NCBI GenBank assembly: GCA_938028745.1
Contig: CALIZL010000048.1
Location: forward strand, 1 to 64,000
Origin: an uncultured Prevotella sp.
GTDB taxonomy: Bacteria; Bacteroidota; Bacteroidia; Bacteroidales; Bacteroidaceae
DNA: 64,000 nt
Direction of reading: 5' to 3'
The position numbers were made by a program, and so were the translations under genes. Every line of letters starts with the position of its first letter. The first letter of the stretch is position 1. This document shows, piece by piece, positions 42,973 to 51,520 of this stretch. Below the pieces are notes generated by a model. That model ran no database searches and was not told the DNA's origin. It saw only the letters and a program-made list of their open reading frames with translations.

Positions 42973-43464
42973 ATGCTTACCAAACAAGTAAACGGAAAAG
43001 GTCCTCAATGGGGCAACAATTGTTATTTCTCTGAGAACGCCACCATTGTAGGCGACGTCACTATGGGCGACGACTGTTCGGTGTGGTTCTGTGCCGTTCT
43101 CCGTGCCGATGTAGACGGAATACGCATCGGCAATCGCGTAAACATCCAAGACGGAGCATGCGTACACCAGTCGCATGGTACGCCCGTAGTGATAGAAGAC
43201 GACGTGTCGGTGGGGCACAACGCCACTGTTCACGGCTGCATCCTTCGTCGTGGCTGCCTTATTGGTATGGGCGCAACGGTGCTAGATGCCGCCGAAGTGG
43301 GCGAAGGAGCAGTGGTTGCGGCTGGTGCCGTGGTGCTGCAAGGCACGAAGATAGGTGCAAACGAGCTGTGGGCAGGCGTTCCTGCCAAGCTGGTTAAGCG
43401 CACCGCGCCTGGTCAAGCCGAAGAGTTCGCCCAGCATTATATGGAGATAAAGAAATGGTATTAA
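42973..43464 (+). CDS. Gamma-carbonic anhydrase family protein
   Basis: 163 residues built of left-handed beta-helix hexapeptides: NATIVGDVTMGDDCSVWFCAVLRADVDGIRIGNRVNIQDGACVHQ. The metal-binding histidines are seen as VHQSHGTP, SVGHNATVHGC in the usual places, as in YrdA/CaiE/gamma-CA proteins. Normal length. Whether it hydrates CO2 or acts otherwise is not resolved for most members. Confidence 0.93.
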   Translation: MLTKQVNGKGPQWGNNCYFSENATIVGDVTMGDDCSVWFCAVLRADVDGIRIGNRVNIQDGACVHQSHGTPVVIEDDVSVGHNATVHGCILRRGCLIGMGATVLDAAEVGEGAVVAAGAVVLQGTKIGANELWAGVPAKLVKRTAPGQAEEFAQHYMEIKKWY

Positions 43465-43527
43465 GATTCATGCCATTGATTAGCCAGCCCTTCTGGCTTT
43501 CATGGTTTCTTTAATGTCACTGGTGTT

Positions 43528-43578
43528 ACTAGCTTATCTAGGTAAGCCGCCATGTCTCGGCCACCTAGATAAGCTAGT
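43528..43578. terminator. Bidirectional terminator
   Basis: ACTAGCTTATCTAGGT (43528-43543) pairs perfectly with ACCTAGATAAGCTAGT (43563-43578), with inner GCCG/CGGC extending it. It lies between the convergent carbonic anhydrase and aminopeptidase genes. Confidence 0.85.
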
Positions 43579-43608
43579 TTAATTTTGTAAAGTCAAGCCG
43601 ATTACCTT

Positions 43609-45405
43609 TTATCTTCCCAACTCTAACGGCTTTGTGGCCTCTTTCAACCACACCAGATGTTCGCGGTCTAGATGTGGAGCAAGCGTGGTGTACACCATGC
43701 GATGGTAGTCGTTGAGCCACGCAACCTCTTCTGCCGAGAGCATGGAAAGTACAATCGGCGCGGTGTCGATGGGGCAAAGCGTTAACGATGTGAACTGCAA
43801 GAACTCGCCAAAGGCCGTTGAACGATAAGGAACGGTGAGCAAGGTGTTCTCTATCCTGATGCCATATTCGCCCTCGATATATAGTCCTGGCTCGTCGGTG
43901 ATGGTCATTCCGGCGTGGAAAGGCGCGGGCCGCCATTGCATCCTAACCTGATGTGGCCCCTCGTGTACGTTGAGATAAGCCCCAACGCCGTGCCCCGTGC
44001 CATGCAAATAGTTCATGCCCTCGCGCCAAAGCGGTAAGCGTGCCGTGGCATCTAGCTGCGTGCCCGTTGCGCCATCGGGGAATTTCAGCATCGCAAAGTT
44101 GATAAATCCCTTCAACACCAGCGTGTAGGCGGTGCGTTGTTCGGGCGTTGTTTCGCCCAAAGCGATGGTTCGCGTGATGTCGGTTGTGCCGTCTTGATAT
44201 TGCGCGCCGCTGTCGATGAGCACCAGTCCGCGCGGTTTTACGGGAATATCCGTTTCGGGTGTGGCCTCGTAATGCACGATAGCCCCATGCGCTTCGTAGC
44301 CAACGATGGTTTCGAACGACTTCCCGCGGAACAGCGGTTGTTCGGCCCTGAACGACGTTAGTTTCTCGTCCAGACTGATTTCCGTTTCTGTTCCGCCCTC
44401 CACGGCAGGCTTCAACCACTTCAAGAACTTCACCATCGCGATGCCGTCTTTCAGCATTGCGTTGCGAAAGCCCCTTATTTCGGCATCGTTTTTCACCGCT
44501 TTCAAGGCAGGGACAGGCGAGGGCAGCGTTATAATCTCTTGGCAAGTAACCTTTTGCGCAAGCGTATAGTTGGTTGTGTTGGGGTCTAGCAAGATGTTAT
44601 ATTCGGCATAACGGGCAAGCCCCTTATCCACATCGGCGTATTCGGCCACCTCAATTTGCTGCGATTTAAGATACTCCGCCACCTCTGCTCCTAACTTCTC
44701 CTTATTAATATATAAGGTAGTACGACTTTGTTCGATAAGCAAGTAGGCAACGAACACGGGGTTGCATTGCACATCAGAGCCGCGAAGGTTAAGTGTCCAC
44801 GCCACATCGTCGAGGGTGCTAACCAGCGTTCCGTCGGCATGTACGGTGCGCAAGGCCTTTCGTATGCGTTCTATCTTGTGTCGTGTTTCTTCGCCTGCCA
44901 GTTCCAAGGGTTGCAATTCAACGCTGTTGGTGGGTATTTCGGGGCGGTCGGTCCATATCGTTTTCAGTGGGTCGATGTTGGTTCTAAGGGTTAGTCCGCC
45001 TAGCTTTCTCAGCTCTGCTTTAAGCGCGTTCACCTCGTTCAAGGTGTTAACCATGCCGTCTAGTGCCACTTCGGTGTTGTCGGTATGGCGCAACTTGTCG
45101 GCCAGCCACTCGGCAACACTTGGCGTTTGCGGCAATCCGTCCTTCATCAGCTTAAAGCCTGAGCCTTGTAATTGCTCTTCGGCGGCGATGAAGTAGCGCG
45201 AGTCGGTCCACACGGCGGCATCGTCGAGCGTTACCACAGCCGTGCCGGCCGAGCCGTTGAACCCCGAAATCCATTCGCGCCCTTTCCAATGTTCGGGCAC
45301 ATACTCGCCCGAATGGGGGTCGGTACTGGGAAAGATAAATGCCGCCAAATGTTCTCTGCGCATCAGTTGGCGCAAGGCGTCAAGTCGTTGTTCGATTGTT
45401 TTCAT
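43609..45405 (-). CDS. pepP: Xaa-Pro aminopeptidase, M24 family
   Basis: 598 residues from MKTIEQRLDALRQLMRREHL; the upstream ATG at 45456 adds 17 unlikely residues. Two creatinase-like N-terminal domains lead to the M24 catalytic domain: GAIVHYEAT, LIDSGAQYQDGTTDITRTIA with the two metal Asp, HGTGHGVGAYLNVHEGPHQ with the metal His, TDEPGLYIEGEYGIRIEN with the two Glu. All metal ligands are present. This is the three-domain XPNPEP1-like type, which removes the first residue before proline in peptides, useful for a protein-fermenting organism. Confidence 0.94.
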   Translation of the reverse strand: MKTIEQRLDALRQLMRREHLAAFIFPSTDPHSGEYVPEHWKGREWISGFNGSAGTAVVTLDDAAVWTDSRYFIAAEEQLQGSGFKLMKDGLPQTPSVAEWLADKLRHTDNTEVALDGMVNTLNEVNALKAELRKLGGLTLRTNIDPLKTIWTDRPEIPTNSVELQPLELAGEETRHKIERIRKALRTVHADGTLVSTLDDVAWTLNLRGSDVQCNPVFVAYLLIEQSRTTLYINKEKLGAEVAEYLKSQQIEVAEYADVDKGLARYAEYNILLDPNTTNYTLAQKVTCQEIITLPSPVPALKAVKNDAEIRGFRNAMLKDGIAMVKFLKWLKPAVEGGTETEISLDEKLTSFRAEQPLFRGKSFETIVGYEAHGAIVHYEATPETDIPVKPRGLVLIDSGAQYQDGTTDITRTIALGETTPEQRTAYTLVLKGFINFAMLKFPDGATGTQLDATARLPLWREGMNYLHGTGHGVGAYLNVHEGPHQVRMQWRPAPFHAGMTITDEPGLYIEGEYGIRIENTLLTVPYRSTAFGEFLQFTSLTLCPIDTAPIVLSMLSAEEVAWLNDYHRMVYTTLAPHLDREHLVWLKEATKPLELGR

Positions 45406-45658
45406 ATCTAGTGCTTTTAGTTTCTGCTGTGTTATATTGTTGTGTTGCGCCCCCATTTGTACGTCGTGTTCCGTCGAGGAGCATGTCGCGGGAAGTGTGC
45501 CCGTATGTTGTTGGCTCGGTGCTAAGTTATGAAATAAATATGAAAAACGTGGTCTTTGTCACCACTTTTGTAAGCTACAAGTAACAAAAAGCACGTACGT
45601 TTTAAAATTATAACAAATTAAAGGCCATGTAAGATGCCTGCCTTACCATTTTTTTTGC

Positions 45659-45666
45659 TACCTTTG
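45659..45666 (+). promoter_or_regulatory. -7 promoter element of mdh
   Basis: TACCTTTG at 45659-45666; start near 45671, leader about 43 nt. No exact TTTG at -33. Confidence 0.6.
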
Positions 45667-45713
45667 CCCTAACAATGTAACGAAGTTACTTTAATCAAAA
45701 ATCAAATATAATT

Positions 45714-46715
45714 ATGGAATTTCTAACAGATGAGAAACTAGTTATTGTCGGTGCAGCCGGCATGATTGGTTCTAACATGGCTCAAACGGCTGCCATGCTT
45801 GGCCTTACCCCCAACATTTGCCTTTACGATGTGTACGAGCCAGGATTGGCAGGTGTTACCGAAGAAATGCGCCACTGCGGTTTCGAGGATGTGAACTTCA
45901 CCTACACCACCGATGTTAAGGAGGCTTTCAAAGATGCTAAGTACATCATCTCGTCGGGTGGAGCACCCCGTAAGGAGGGCATGACCCGCGAAGACTTGCT
46001 CAAAGGCAATGCAACCGTGGCCGAACAACTGGGTAAAGACATCAAGGCTTACTGCCCCGACGTTAAGCATGTGGTTATTATCTTCAACCCCGCAGACATC
46101 ACGGGCTTGGTAACGCTCATCTGGTCGGGCTTGAAACCCTCGCAAGTTTCAACGCTTGCAGCCCTCGACTCCATCCGTTTGCAAAGCGAATTGGCTAAGC
46201 ACTTCGGCGTTGCTCAGAGCGAAGTTACGGGTTGTCGCACCTACGGAGGCCACGGCGAATCGATGGCTGTGTTTGCTTCTACCGCCAAAGTACAAGGCAC
46301 GCCGCTGCTCGACCTTATCGGTACGCCGAAACTCACCGCCGAAAAATGGGCCGAAATTAAGCAGAAGACGGTTCAAGGTGGTTCGAACATCATCAAACTT
46401 CGTGGCCGCAGCTCGTTCCAAAGCCCTGCTTACGTATCGGTTAAGATGATTGAGGCCGCCATGGGTGGCGAAGAATTTGGATGGCCCGCAGGCCGTTACG
46501 TGTCGTTCGCAGGCATCGACCACATCATGATGGCTATGGAAGTAAGCATCACCGAGAAGGGTTCTGCCTACGAAGAGGTTGTTGGCACGCCCGAGGAAAT
46601 GGCCGAATTGAAGAAGAGCTACGACCACTTGGTGAAGATGCGCGAAGAGGTTATCGCCCTTGGCGTACTTCCTCCCGTAGAGAAGTGGGGCGAAATCAAC
46701 CCCAACTTGAAGTAA
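45714..46715 (+). CDS. mdh: Malate dehydrogenase
   Basis: 333 residues. KLVIVGAAGMIGSNMAQTAAMLGL is the Rossmann dinucleotide loop, SSGGAPRKEGMTREDLLKGN is the substrate loop with the Arg residues, and GCRTYGGHGESMA carries the catalytic His region. Length and motifs fit the NAD-dependent malate dehydrogenases of Bacteroidota, which in anaerobes reduce oxaloacetate to malate on the way to succinate and propionate. Own promoter and terminator. Confidence 0.93.
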   Translation: MEFLTDEKLVIVGAAGMIGSNMAQTAAMLGLTPNICLYDVYEPGLAGVTEEMRHCGFEDVNFTYTTDVKEAFKDAKYIISSGGAPRKEGMTREDLLKGNATVAEQLGKDIKAYCPDVKHVVIIFNPADITGLVTLIWSGLKPSQVSTLAALDSIRLQSELAKHFGVAQSEVTGCRTYGGHGESMAVFASTAKVQGTPLLDLIGTPKLTAEKWAEIKQKTVQGGSNIIKLRGRSSFQSPAYVSVKMIEAAMGGEEFGWPAGRYVSFAGIDHIMMAMEVSITEKGSAYEEVVGTPEEMAELKKSYDHLVKMREEVIALGVLPPVEKWGEINPNLK

Positions 46716-46741
46716 GTTAGGGCTGAAAAGCTAAAAACACG

Positions 46742-46777
46742 CATCCCCCAACGCACCGCAAGTGCGCTTGGGGGATG
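46742..46777 (+). terminator. mdh terminator
   Basis: CATCCCCCAACGCAC (46742-46756) pairs with GTGCGCTTGGGGGATG (46762-46777) with one bulge; TTCTTGTTT follows. Confidence 0.85.
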
Positions 46778-46916
46778 TTCTTGTTTGGGCGGTTTGCCTT
46801 GTTCGGCCGAGCGAAAAGGCGGTGTGAGTGAGGTTCAGGCCTTGCATTGCGCAGCATGGCACATTGTCGTTGTGCCCACTCTTTACCATGACTTGTTGTC
46901 CTTTTATGTAAAAGAG

Positions 46917-46948
46917 TTTGCTAGTTAAGCATAAAAATGGTAATTTTG
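46917..46948 (+). promoter_or_regulatory. Full-consensus promoter of gltX
   Basis: TTTG (46917-46920), 20 nt, TAATTTTG (46941-46948). Start near 46953, leader about 150 nt. Confidence 0.82.
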
Positions 46949-47104
46949 CACAAGTTAGTGGCCATACATGCCATGCGTGTAAAAACGCGGGGTGCAGGCC
47001 AATACGAGAACAACAACATGAAATAACTGCCATCCCTTATGCAAAGGGCGTTGCGCCAGCAAACGAAACGGCCGCGCAAGGGGAACATACCTATTATATA
47101 TAAT

Positions 47105-48622
47105 ATGTCTGAAAGAAAAGTGAGGGTGCGTTTCGCGCCCAGTCCCACGGGGGCATTGCACATCGGCGGAGTGCGTACGGCACTCTACAACTACTTGTTT
47201 GCCAAGCAACAAGGTGGCGATTTGGTGTTCCGCATTGAGGATACCGACTCGCAACGCTTTGTGCCAGGAGCCGAAGAATACATCATCGAGTCGTTCCGCT
47301 GGTTGGGAATAAAGTTCGACGAGGGCGTTTCCTTCGGCGGAAAGTATGGACCTTACCGACAAAGCGAGCGCAAGGAGATTTACAAACAGTATGTAGACCA
47401 GTTGCTAAACGAAGGCAAGGCCTACATCGCCTTCGACACACCGCAAGAGCTTGAAACCAAAAGGGCCGAGATAGAAAACTTTCAATACGACGCCCAAACC
47501 CGCAACGGCATGCGCAATTCGCTGACGATGACGGCCGAAGAGGTGGACGCACTAATAGGCGACGGCACGCAATACGTGGTGCGTTTTAAGGTGATGCCCG
47601 GCGAAGAGGTGCATGTTAACGACATGATTCGTGGCGACGTGATGATTAAAAGCGACATCTTAGACGACAAGGTGCTGTATAAAAGCGCCGACGGACTGCC
47701 CACCTACCACTTGGCCAACATCGTAGACGACCATCTAATGGAGATAACCCACGTTATCCGTGGCGAGGAATGGCTGCCTAGCGCGCCGCTCCACGTGTTG
47801 CTATACAAAGCCTTTGGCTGGGCCGACACCATGCCGCGCTTTGCCCATTTGCCCCTGTTGCTTAAACCCGAAGGCAAGGGTAAGCTATCGAAACGCGATG
47901 GCGACAGGCTTGGTTTCCCCGTTTTCCCCCTGGAATGGCACGACCCCAAGACGGGCGAAGTGTCGTCGGGCTATCGCGAAAGCGGCTATTTCCCCGAGGC
48001 GGTGATAAACTTCTTGGCCTTGTTGGGCTGGAACCCGGGCACCGAACAAGAATTGTTCACCCTGCCGCAGCTGGTTGAGGTCTTCGACATCAGCCGTTGT
48101 TCTAAGGCTGGTGCCAAGTTCGATTATCAGAAAGGTATTTGGTTTAACCACGAGTACATCTTGAAAAAGAGCAACGAAGAAATTGCACAACTTTTCGCGC
48201 CGATAGTGGCCAACAACGGCATAGACGAACCGATGGAACGCGTTGTGCAGGTGGTTGGCATGATGAAAGACCGCGTGAACTTCGTGAAGGAGCTGTGGCC
48301 GCTGTGCTCGTTCTTCTTCATCGCACCGCTTGAATACGACGAGAAGACGGTGAAGAAACGCTGGAAAGAGAACTCGGCCGAGGTGATGACACAGCTGGGC
48401 GACGTGCTAGAAGGCCTGAACGACTTCTCTATCGAGAACCAAGAACGCGAAGTGTTTGCTTGGGTAGAAAGCCAAGGCTATAAGTTGGGCGACGTGATGA
48501 ACGCTTTCCGCCTTGCGCTTGTGGGCGAAGGCAAGGGTCCAGGCATGTTCGACATCAGTGCATTCCTTGGCAAAGAAGAAACCTTGGCACGACTTCATAG
48601 GGCGGTTGAGGTGTTGAAATAG
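47105..48622 (+). CDS. gltX: Glutamyl-tRNA synthetase
   Basis: 505 residues from MSERKVRVRFAPSPTGALHIGG; the upstream in-frame ATG at 47039 precedes the conserved start by 22 residues and is not used by the family. The class I signatures are HIGG within ALHIGGVRTALYN and KLSKRDGDR (KMSKS-type). The internal YRQSERKEIYKQY and GEEWLPSAPLHVLLY blocks are typical. Together with waaA downstream it forms a run in the same direction. Confidence 0.97.
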   Translation: MSERKVRVRFAPSPTGALHIGGVRTALYNYLFAKQQGGDLVFRIEDTDSQRFVPGAEEYIIESFRWLGIKFDEGVSFGGKYGPYRQSERKEIYKQYVDQLLNEGKAYIAFDTPQELETKRAEIENFQYDAQTRNGMRNSLTMTAEEVDALIGDGTQYVVRFKVMPGEEVHVNDMIRGDVMIKSDILDDKVLYKSADGLPTYHLANIVDDHLMEITHVIRGEEWLPSAPLHVLLYKAFGWADTMPRFAHLPLLLKPEGKGKLSKRDGDRLGFPVFPLEWHDPKTGEVSSGYRESGYFPEAVINFLALLGWNPGTEQELFTLPQLVEVFDISRCSKAGAKFDYQKGIWFNHEYILKKSNEEIAQLFAPIVANNGIDEPMERVVQVVGMMKDRVNFVKELWPLCSFFFIAPLEYDEKTVKKRWKENSAEVMTQLGDVLEGLNDFSIENQEREVFAWVESQGYKLGDVMNAFRLALVGEGKGPGMFDISAFLGKEETLARLHRAVEVLK

Positions 48623-48775
48623 GGTAGGGCGGCATTGCGCCGCTTGCCCCATGCTTAAAGGCTTGTTGCATAGTGTGCCGTATGACGACAGTAGACCAAC
48701 AACAACGCATTGCGCCATCGAGGCGCAAACCGTGCAATAGGCCTAACATCACCCATTCATCAAAAAACCACGCTC

Positions 48776-50014
48776 GTGTATAACATCATTATTTATATAT
48801 ATCTTTTGGGCGTTGCCCTTGCCAGTGTTTTCAGTACTAAGGTGCGGAAAATGTGGCGAGGCGAACGCGATGCTTTCGATGTGTTGCGCCACCAAGTTGA
48901 AGAAGGTGCGCAATACGTGTGGTTTCATGCTGCCTCGCTTGGCGAGTTTGAGCAGGGACGGCCGCTTATCGAAGAGTTGCGCCGTACGCATCCGCAATAT
49001 AAAGTGCTGCTCACGTTTTTCTCGCCGTCGGGTTACGAGGTGCGAAAGAACTACGAAGGTGCCGACATCGTTTGTTACTTGCCGCTTGATACGCCGCTCA
49101 ACGCCCGCCGCTTTTTGCGGCTGGTGCACCCCGTGATGGCTTTTTTCATCAAGTACGAGTTCTGGTACAACTACTTGCACATCCTTAAACATCGCGGTGT
49201 GCCAACATATAGCGTTAGCAGTATCTTCCGTCCCGACCAGATTTTCTTTCGTTGGTACGGCAAGAGTTATGGAAAAGTGCTTGCTTGCTTTTCGCATTTC
49301 TTCGTTCAGAACGAACAAAGCCGCAGCTTGCTGGCCACGATAGGCCTTCGCAATGTTACGGTTGCGGGCGATACGCGATTTGACCGCGTGCTGCAAATAC
49401 AAAAGGCCTGCAAGCATTTGCCTTTGATTGAGAACTTTGTGCAGGGCAAGCACTTGTTTGTTGCGGGTAGCAGCTGGCCGTCTGATGAAGAGATTTTCGT
49501 GCCTTTCTTCAACGCGCGGTCTGATTGGAAGATGATTATTGCGCCCCACGTGGTAAGCGAAGAGCACCTGCAACAGCTGGAACAACAGGTTGAAGGGCGA
49601 ACCGTTCGTTATTCAAAGGCCACGCCTGAAACTGTGGGTGAGGCCGATTGTCTGCTCATCGACTGCTATGGTCTGCTGTCCAGCGTTTACCATTATGCCG
49701 ACATAACCTATGTTGGCGGTGGTTTTGGCGTAGGCATACACAATGTTTTGGAGGCAGCGGTGTGGGGTGTTCCCGTTATTTTCGGTCCTAACAACCAACG
49801 TTTTCAAGAGGCGCAAGACTTAATGGTGGCCGGCGGCGGCTTTGAAGTGGATTGTAAAGCGCACTTCGAGGCGCTGATGGACGAGATGATTGAGGCTCCT
49901 TGGCGTGTGCAAGCGGCTGGAGAGAAGTCAACCGAGTATGTGAAGAGTAAGGTTGGCGCAACGAATAAGGTGTTGGAAAGGGTGTTCCCTGCCTACAACC
50001 AGCCTCAAAGCTAA
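48776..50014 (+). CDS. waaA: 3-deoxy-D-manno-octulosonic acid (Kdo) transferase
   Basis: 413 residues from a GTG at 48776 (reading M-YNIIIYIYLLGVALAS), chosen because the family begins with this membrane anchor. The ATG at 48710 would add 22 unrelated polar residues. GT30 motifs: WFHAASLGEFEQGRPLIEEL, then VFSPSGYEVRKNY-like text, FFIKYEFWYNYL, PTYSVSSIFRPDQ, AGSSWPSDEEI, and the nucleotide-binding end YVGGGFGVGIHNVLEAAVWGVPVIFGPN. It adds Kdo to lipid A on the cytoplasmic face. Whole enzyme present. Confidence 0.93.
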   Translation: MYNIIIYIYLLGVALASVFSTKVRKMWRGERDAFDVLRHQVEEGAQYVWFHAASLGEFEQGRPLIEELRRTHPQYKVLLTFFSPSGYEVRKNYEGADIVCYLPLDTPLNARRFLRLVHPVMAFFIKYEFWYNYLHILKHRGVPTYSVSSIFRPDQIFFRWYGKSYGKVLACFSHFFVQNEQSRSLLATIGLRNVTVAGDTRFDRVLQIQKACKHLPLIENFVQGKHLFVAGSSWPSDEEIFVPFFNARSDWKMIIAPHVVSEEHLQQLEQQVEGRTVRYSKATPETVGEADCLLIDCYGLLSSVYHYADITYVGGGFGVGIHNVLEAAVWGVPVIFGPNNQRFQEAQDLMVAGGGFEVDCKAHFEALMDEMIEAPWRVQAAGEKSTEYVKSKVGATNKVLERVFPAYNQPQS

Positions 50015-50087
50015 CTACAACTGGCCTTACCCGCGACCCTACTACCGGCCTCACCCCCAGGCTTAACAGCCAACTCCGACCCCTCTA

Positions 50088-50330
50088 CCGGCCTCACCCC
50101 CAGCCCCTCTCCAAGGGGAGAGGGGAGTAGTATGCTTTGTTATAGCGTTGTTGGCTTTGTGTTTGCAAAGCGTTTTTGTTCATTTTCTTCCAAAAAAAGC
50201 GGTCTCATCTCCAACTCCTTTCAAGCAGAGAGGGGGGAGTAGTATGCCTTATTATAATTGTTATTAGCATTGTATTAGCAAGACATATCACTCCCCTCTC
50301 CCCTTGGAGAGGGGCTGGGGGTGAGGCCGG
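50088..50330. repeat. Perfect 41-bp inverted repeat pair of REP-like elements
   Basis: 50088-50128 and 50290-50330 are exact reverse complements, 41 bp. Each arm holds its own hairpin (CCCCTCTCC-AA-GGGGAGAGGGG), and the pairing of the outer flanks (CTACTACCGGCCTCACCCCC from about 50040) continues on one side. The 161-nt middle is AT-rich and has no gene. It lies between the convergent waaA and BI-1 genes, where it can also stop transcription. Confidence 0.92.
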
Positions 50331-50373
50331 TAGTAGGGTGGTGAGTGACCAGTGGTTTTGGGCTGGTCGGCTT

Positions 50374-51090
50374 TTACCTCTCTCTTCCAAAGATGCGGAG
50401 CAGGTAAAGGAAGAGGTTGATGAAGTCGAGATAAAGTGTTAGCGATCCCATCAACGCCATCTTTTGTGCGTTCTCATCCGCGTCTTCGGCTCGCATTAGC
50501 AACTGTTTAATCTTCTGCGAGTCGTAGGCGGTAAGGCCAACAAACACAAGCACGCCGATGTAGCTCACGATAAGGTCGAACATTCCGCTCTTAAAGAAGA
50601 GGAGGTTGACAATCGATGCGATGATAATTCCAACGAGGGCCATCAGCAGTATCTTGCCCAAACCCGACAAGTCGGCCTTGGTGAAGTGGCCAAGCAAGGC
50701 CATTGTGCCGAAAGTTCCTGCGGTGATGAAGAACGTCTTGGTGATGACACTGGCCGAATAGGCGAGGAAAATCACCGAGAGCGTTGCCCCGTTGAGGGCC
50801 GAGTAAAGGATGAAAAGCAGCGTTGCCGTTGTGAGCGAGAGCCTGTTGATGAAACGGCTGATGCCGAAAACCAACGCCAGCTCGGCAATGATGAGCACCA
50901 TGAACACGGCACGGCTTTCGAACATCTGGCTGATCAGCACCTCAGAGTGGGCCACGCCATAGGCCGTAACGCCGGTGATGATGAGGGCAAGCGTCATCCA
51001 AACGTACACTTTACGCATCAATGCGGGGAAGGCAAGCGATAATGCACCCTCTTTTTCTCTTATTAGTCTGTCGAAATCTTGTTGTTCCAT
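50374..51090 (-). CDS. Bax inhibitor-1/YccA family membrane protein
   Basis: 238 residues with seven predicted hydrophobic helices. The opening FPALMRKVYVWMTLALIITGVTAYGVA and the later LTAYDSQKIKQLL are the family signatures; the latter carries the Asp near the end thought to control calcium leak in BI-1 relatives. The bacterial YbhL/YccA group interacts with membrane proteases such as FtsH in some species. Monocistronic with a TATCTTTG -7 element. Confidence 0.92.
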   Translation of the reverse strand: MEQQDFDRLIREKEGALSLAFPALMRKVYVWMTLALIITGVTAYGVAHSEVLISQMFESRAVFMVLIIAELALVFGISRFINRLSLTTATLLFILYSALNGATLSVIFLAYSASVITKTFFITAGTFGTMALLGHFTKADLSGLGKILLMALVGIIIASIVNLLFFKSGMFDLIVSYIGVLVFVGLTAYDSQKIKQLLMRAEDADENAQKMALMGSLTLYLDFINLFLYLLRIFGRER

Positions 51091-51123
51091 AACTTTGTTT
51101 GTCTGTTAATTGTTTTGCATAGG

Positions 51124-51131
51124 CAAAGATA
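51124..51131 (-). promoter_or_regulatory. -7 promoter element of the BI-1 gene
   Basis: CAAAGATA on + is TATCTTTG on -; start near 51119, leader about 30 nt. Confidence 0.5.
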
Positions 51132-51520
51132 AGACGTTTTCTTCAATAAACACTTGTGTGTTCAAAGAATTTAACAAATATGAAGAAGTTTCTCTTAAAC
51201 AACGTGATAAACAGACCAACAAAGCCTGCTATATGGCATGCTTTGTATAGAAAACAAACAAATTGCAGGCATAAAAGCATAAAAAACATGGTTTTGCTTT
51301 ATCATGTGATGCCTTTTTCGTATATTCGCAGGGTATAACAAGATGATAAATTGAGGAGATTTACCGAGTAGCTAAGGAGAACTTATGGAGAGTTTAATGA
51401 GCTGGGAAGTTAATGAGTTGTGCCAATGCCGTGCTGTTATCGGCCTTTCGTTAGCTCACAAACCCATAACTTATGAACTCGCAAGCTCATGAACTTGTCG
51501 CCTCATAAACTCATGAAGAC
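51132..51520. other. Spacer with stutter tract
   Basis: AT-rich DNA from 51132 to 51340, then GTTAATGAGTTGTG and CTCATAAACTCATGAA-type words up to the next gene. No gene. Confidence 0.55.
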
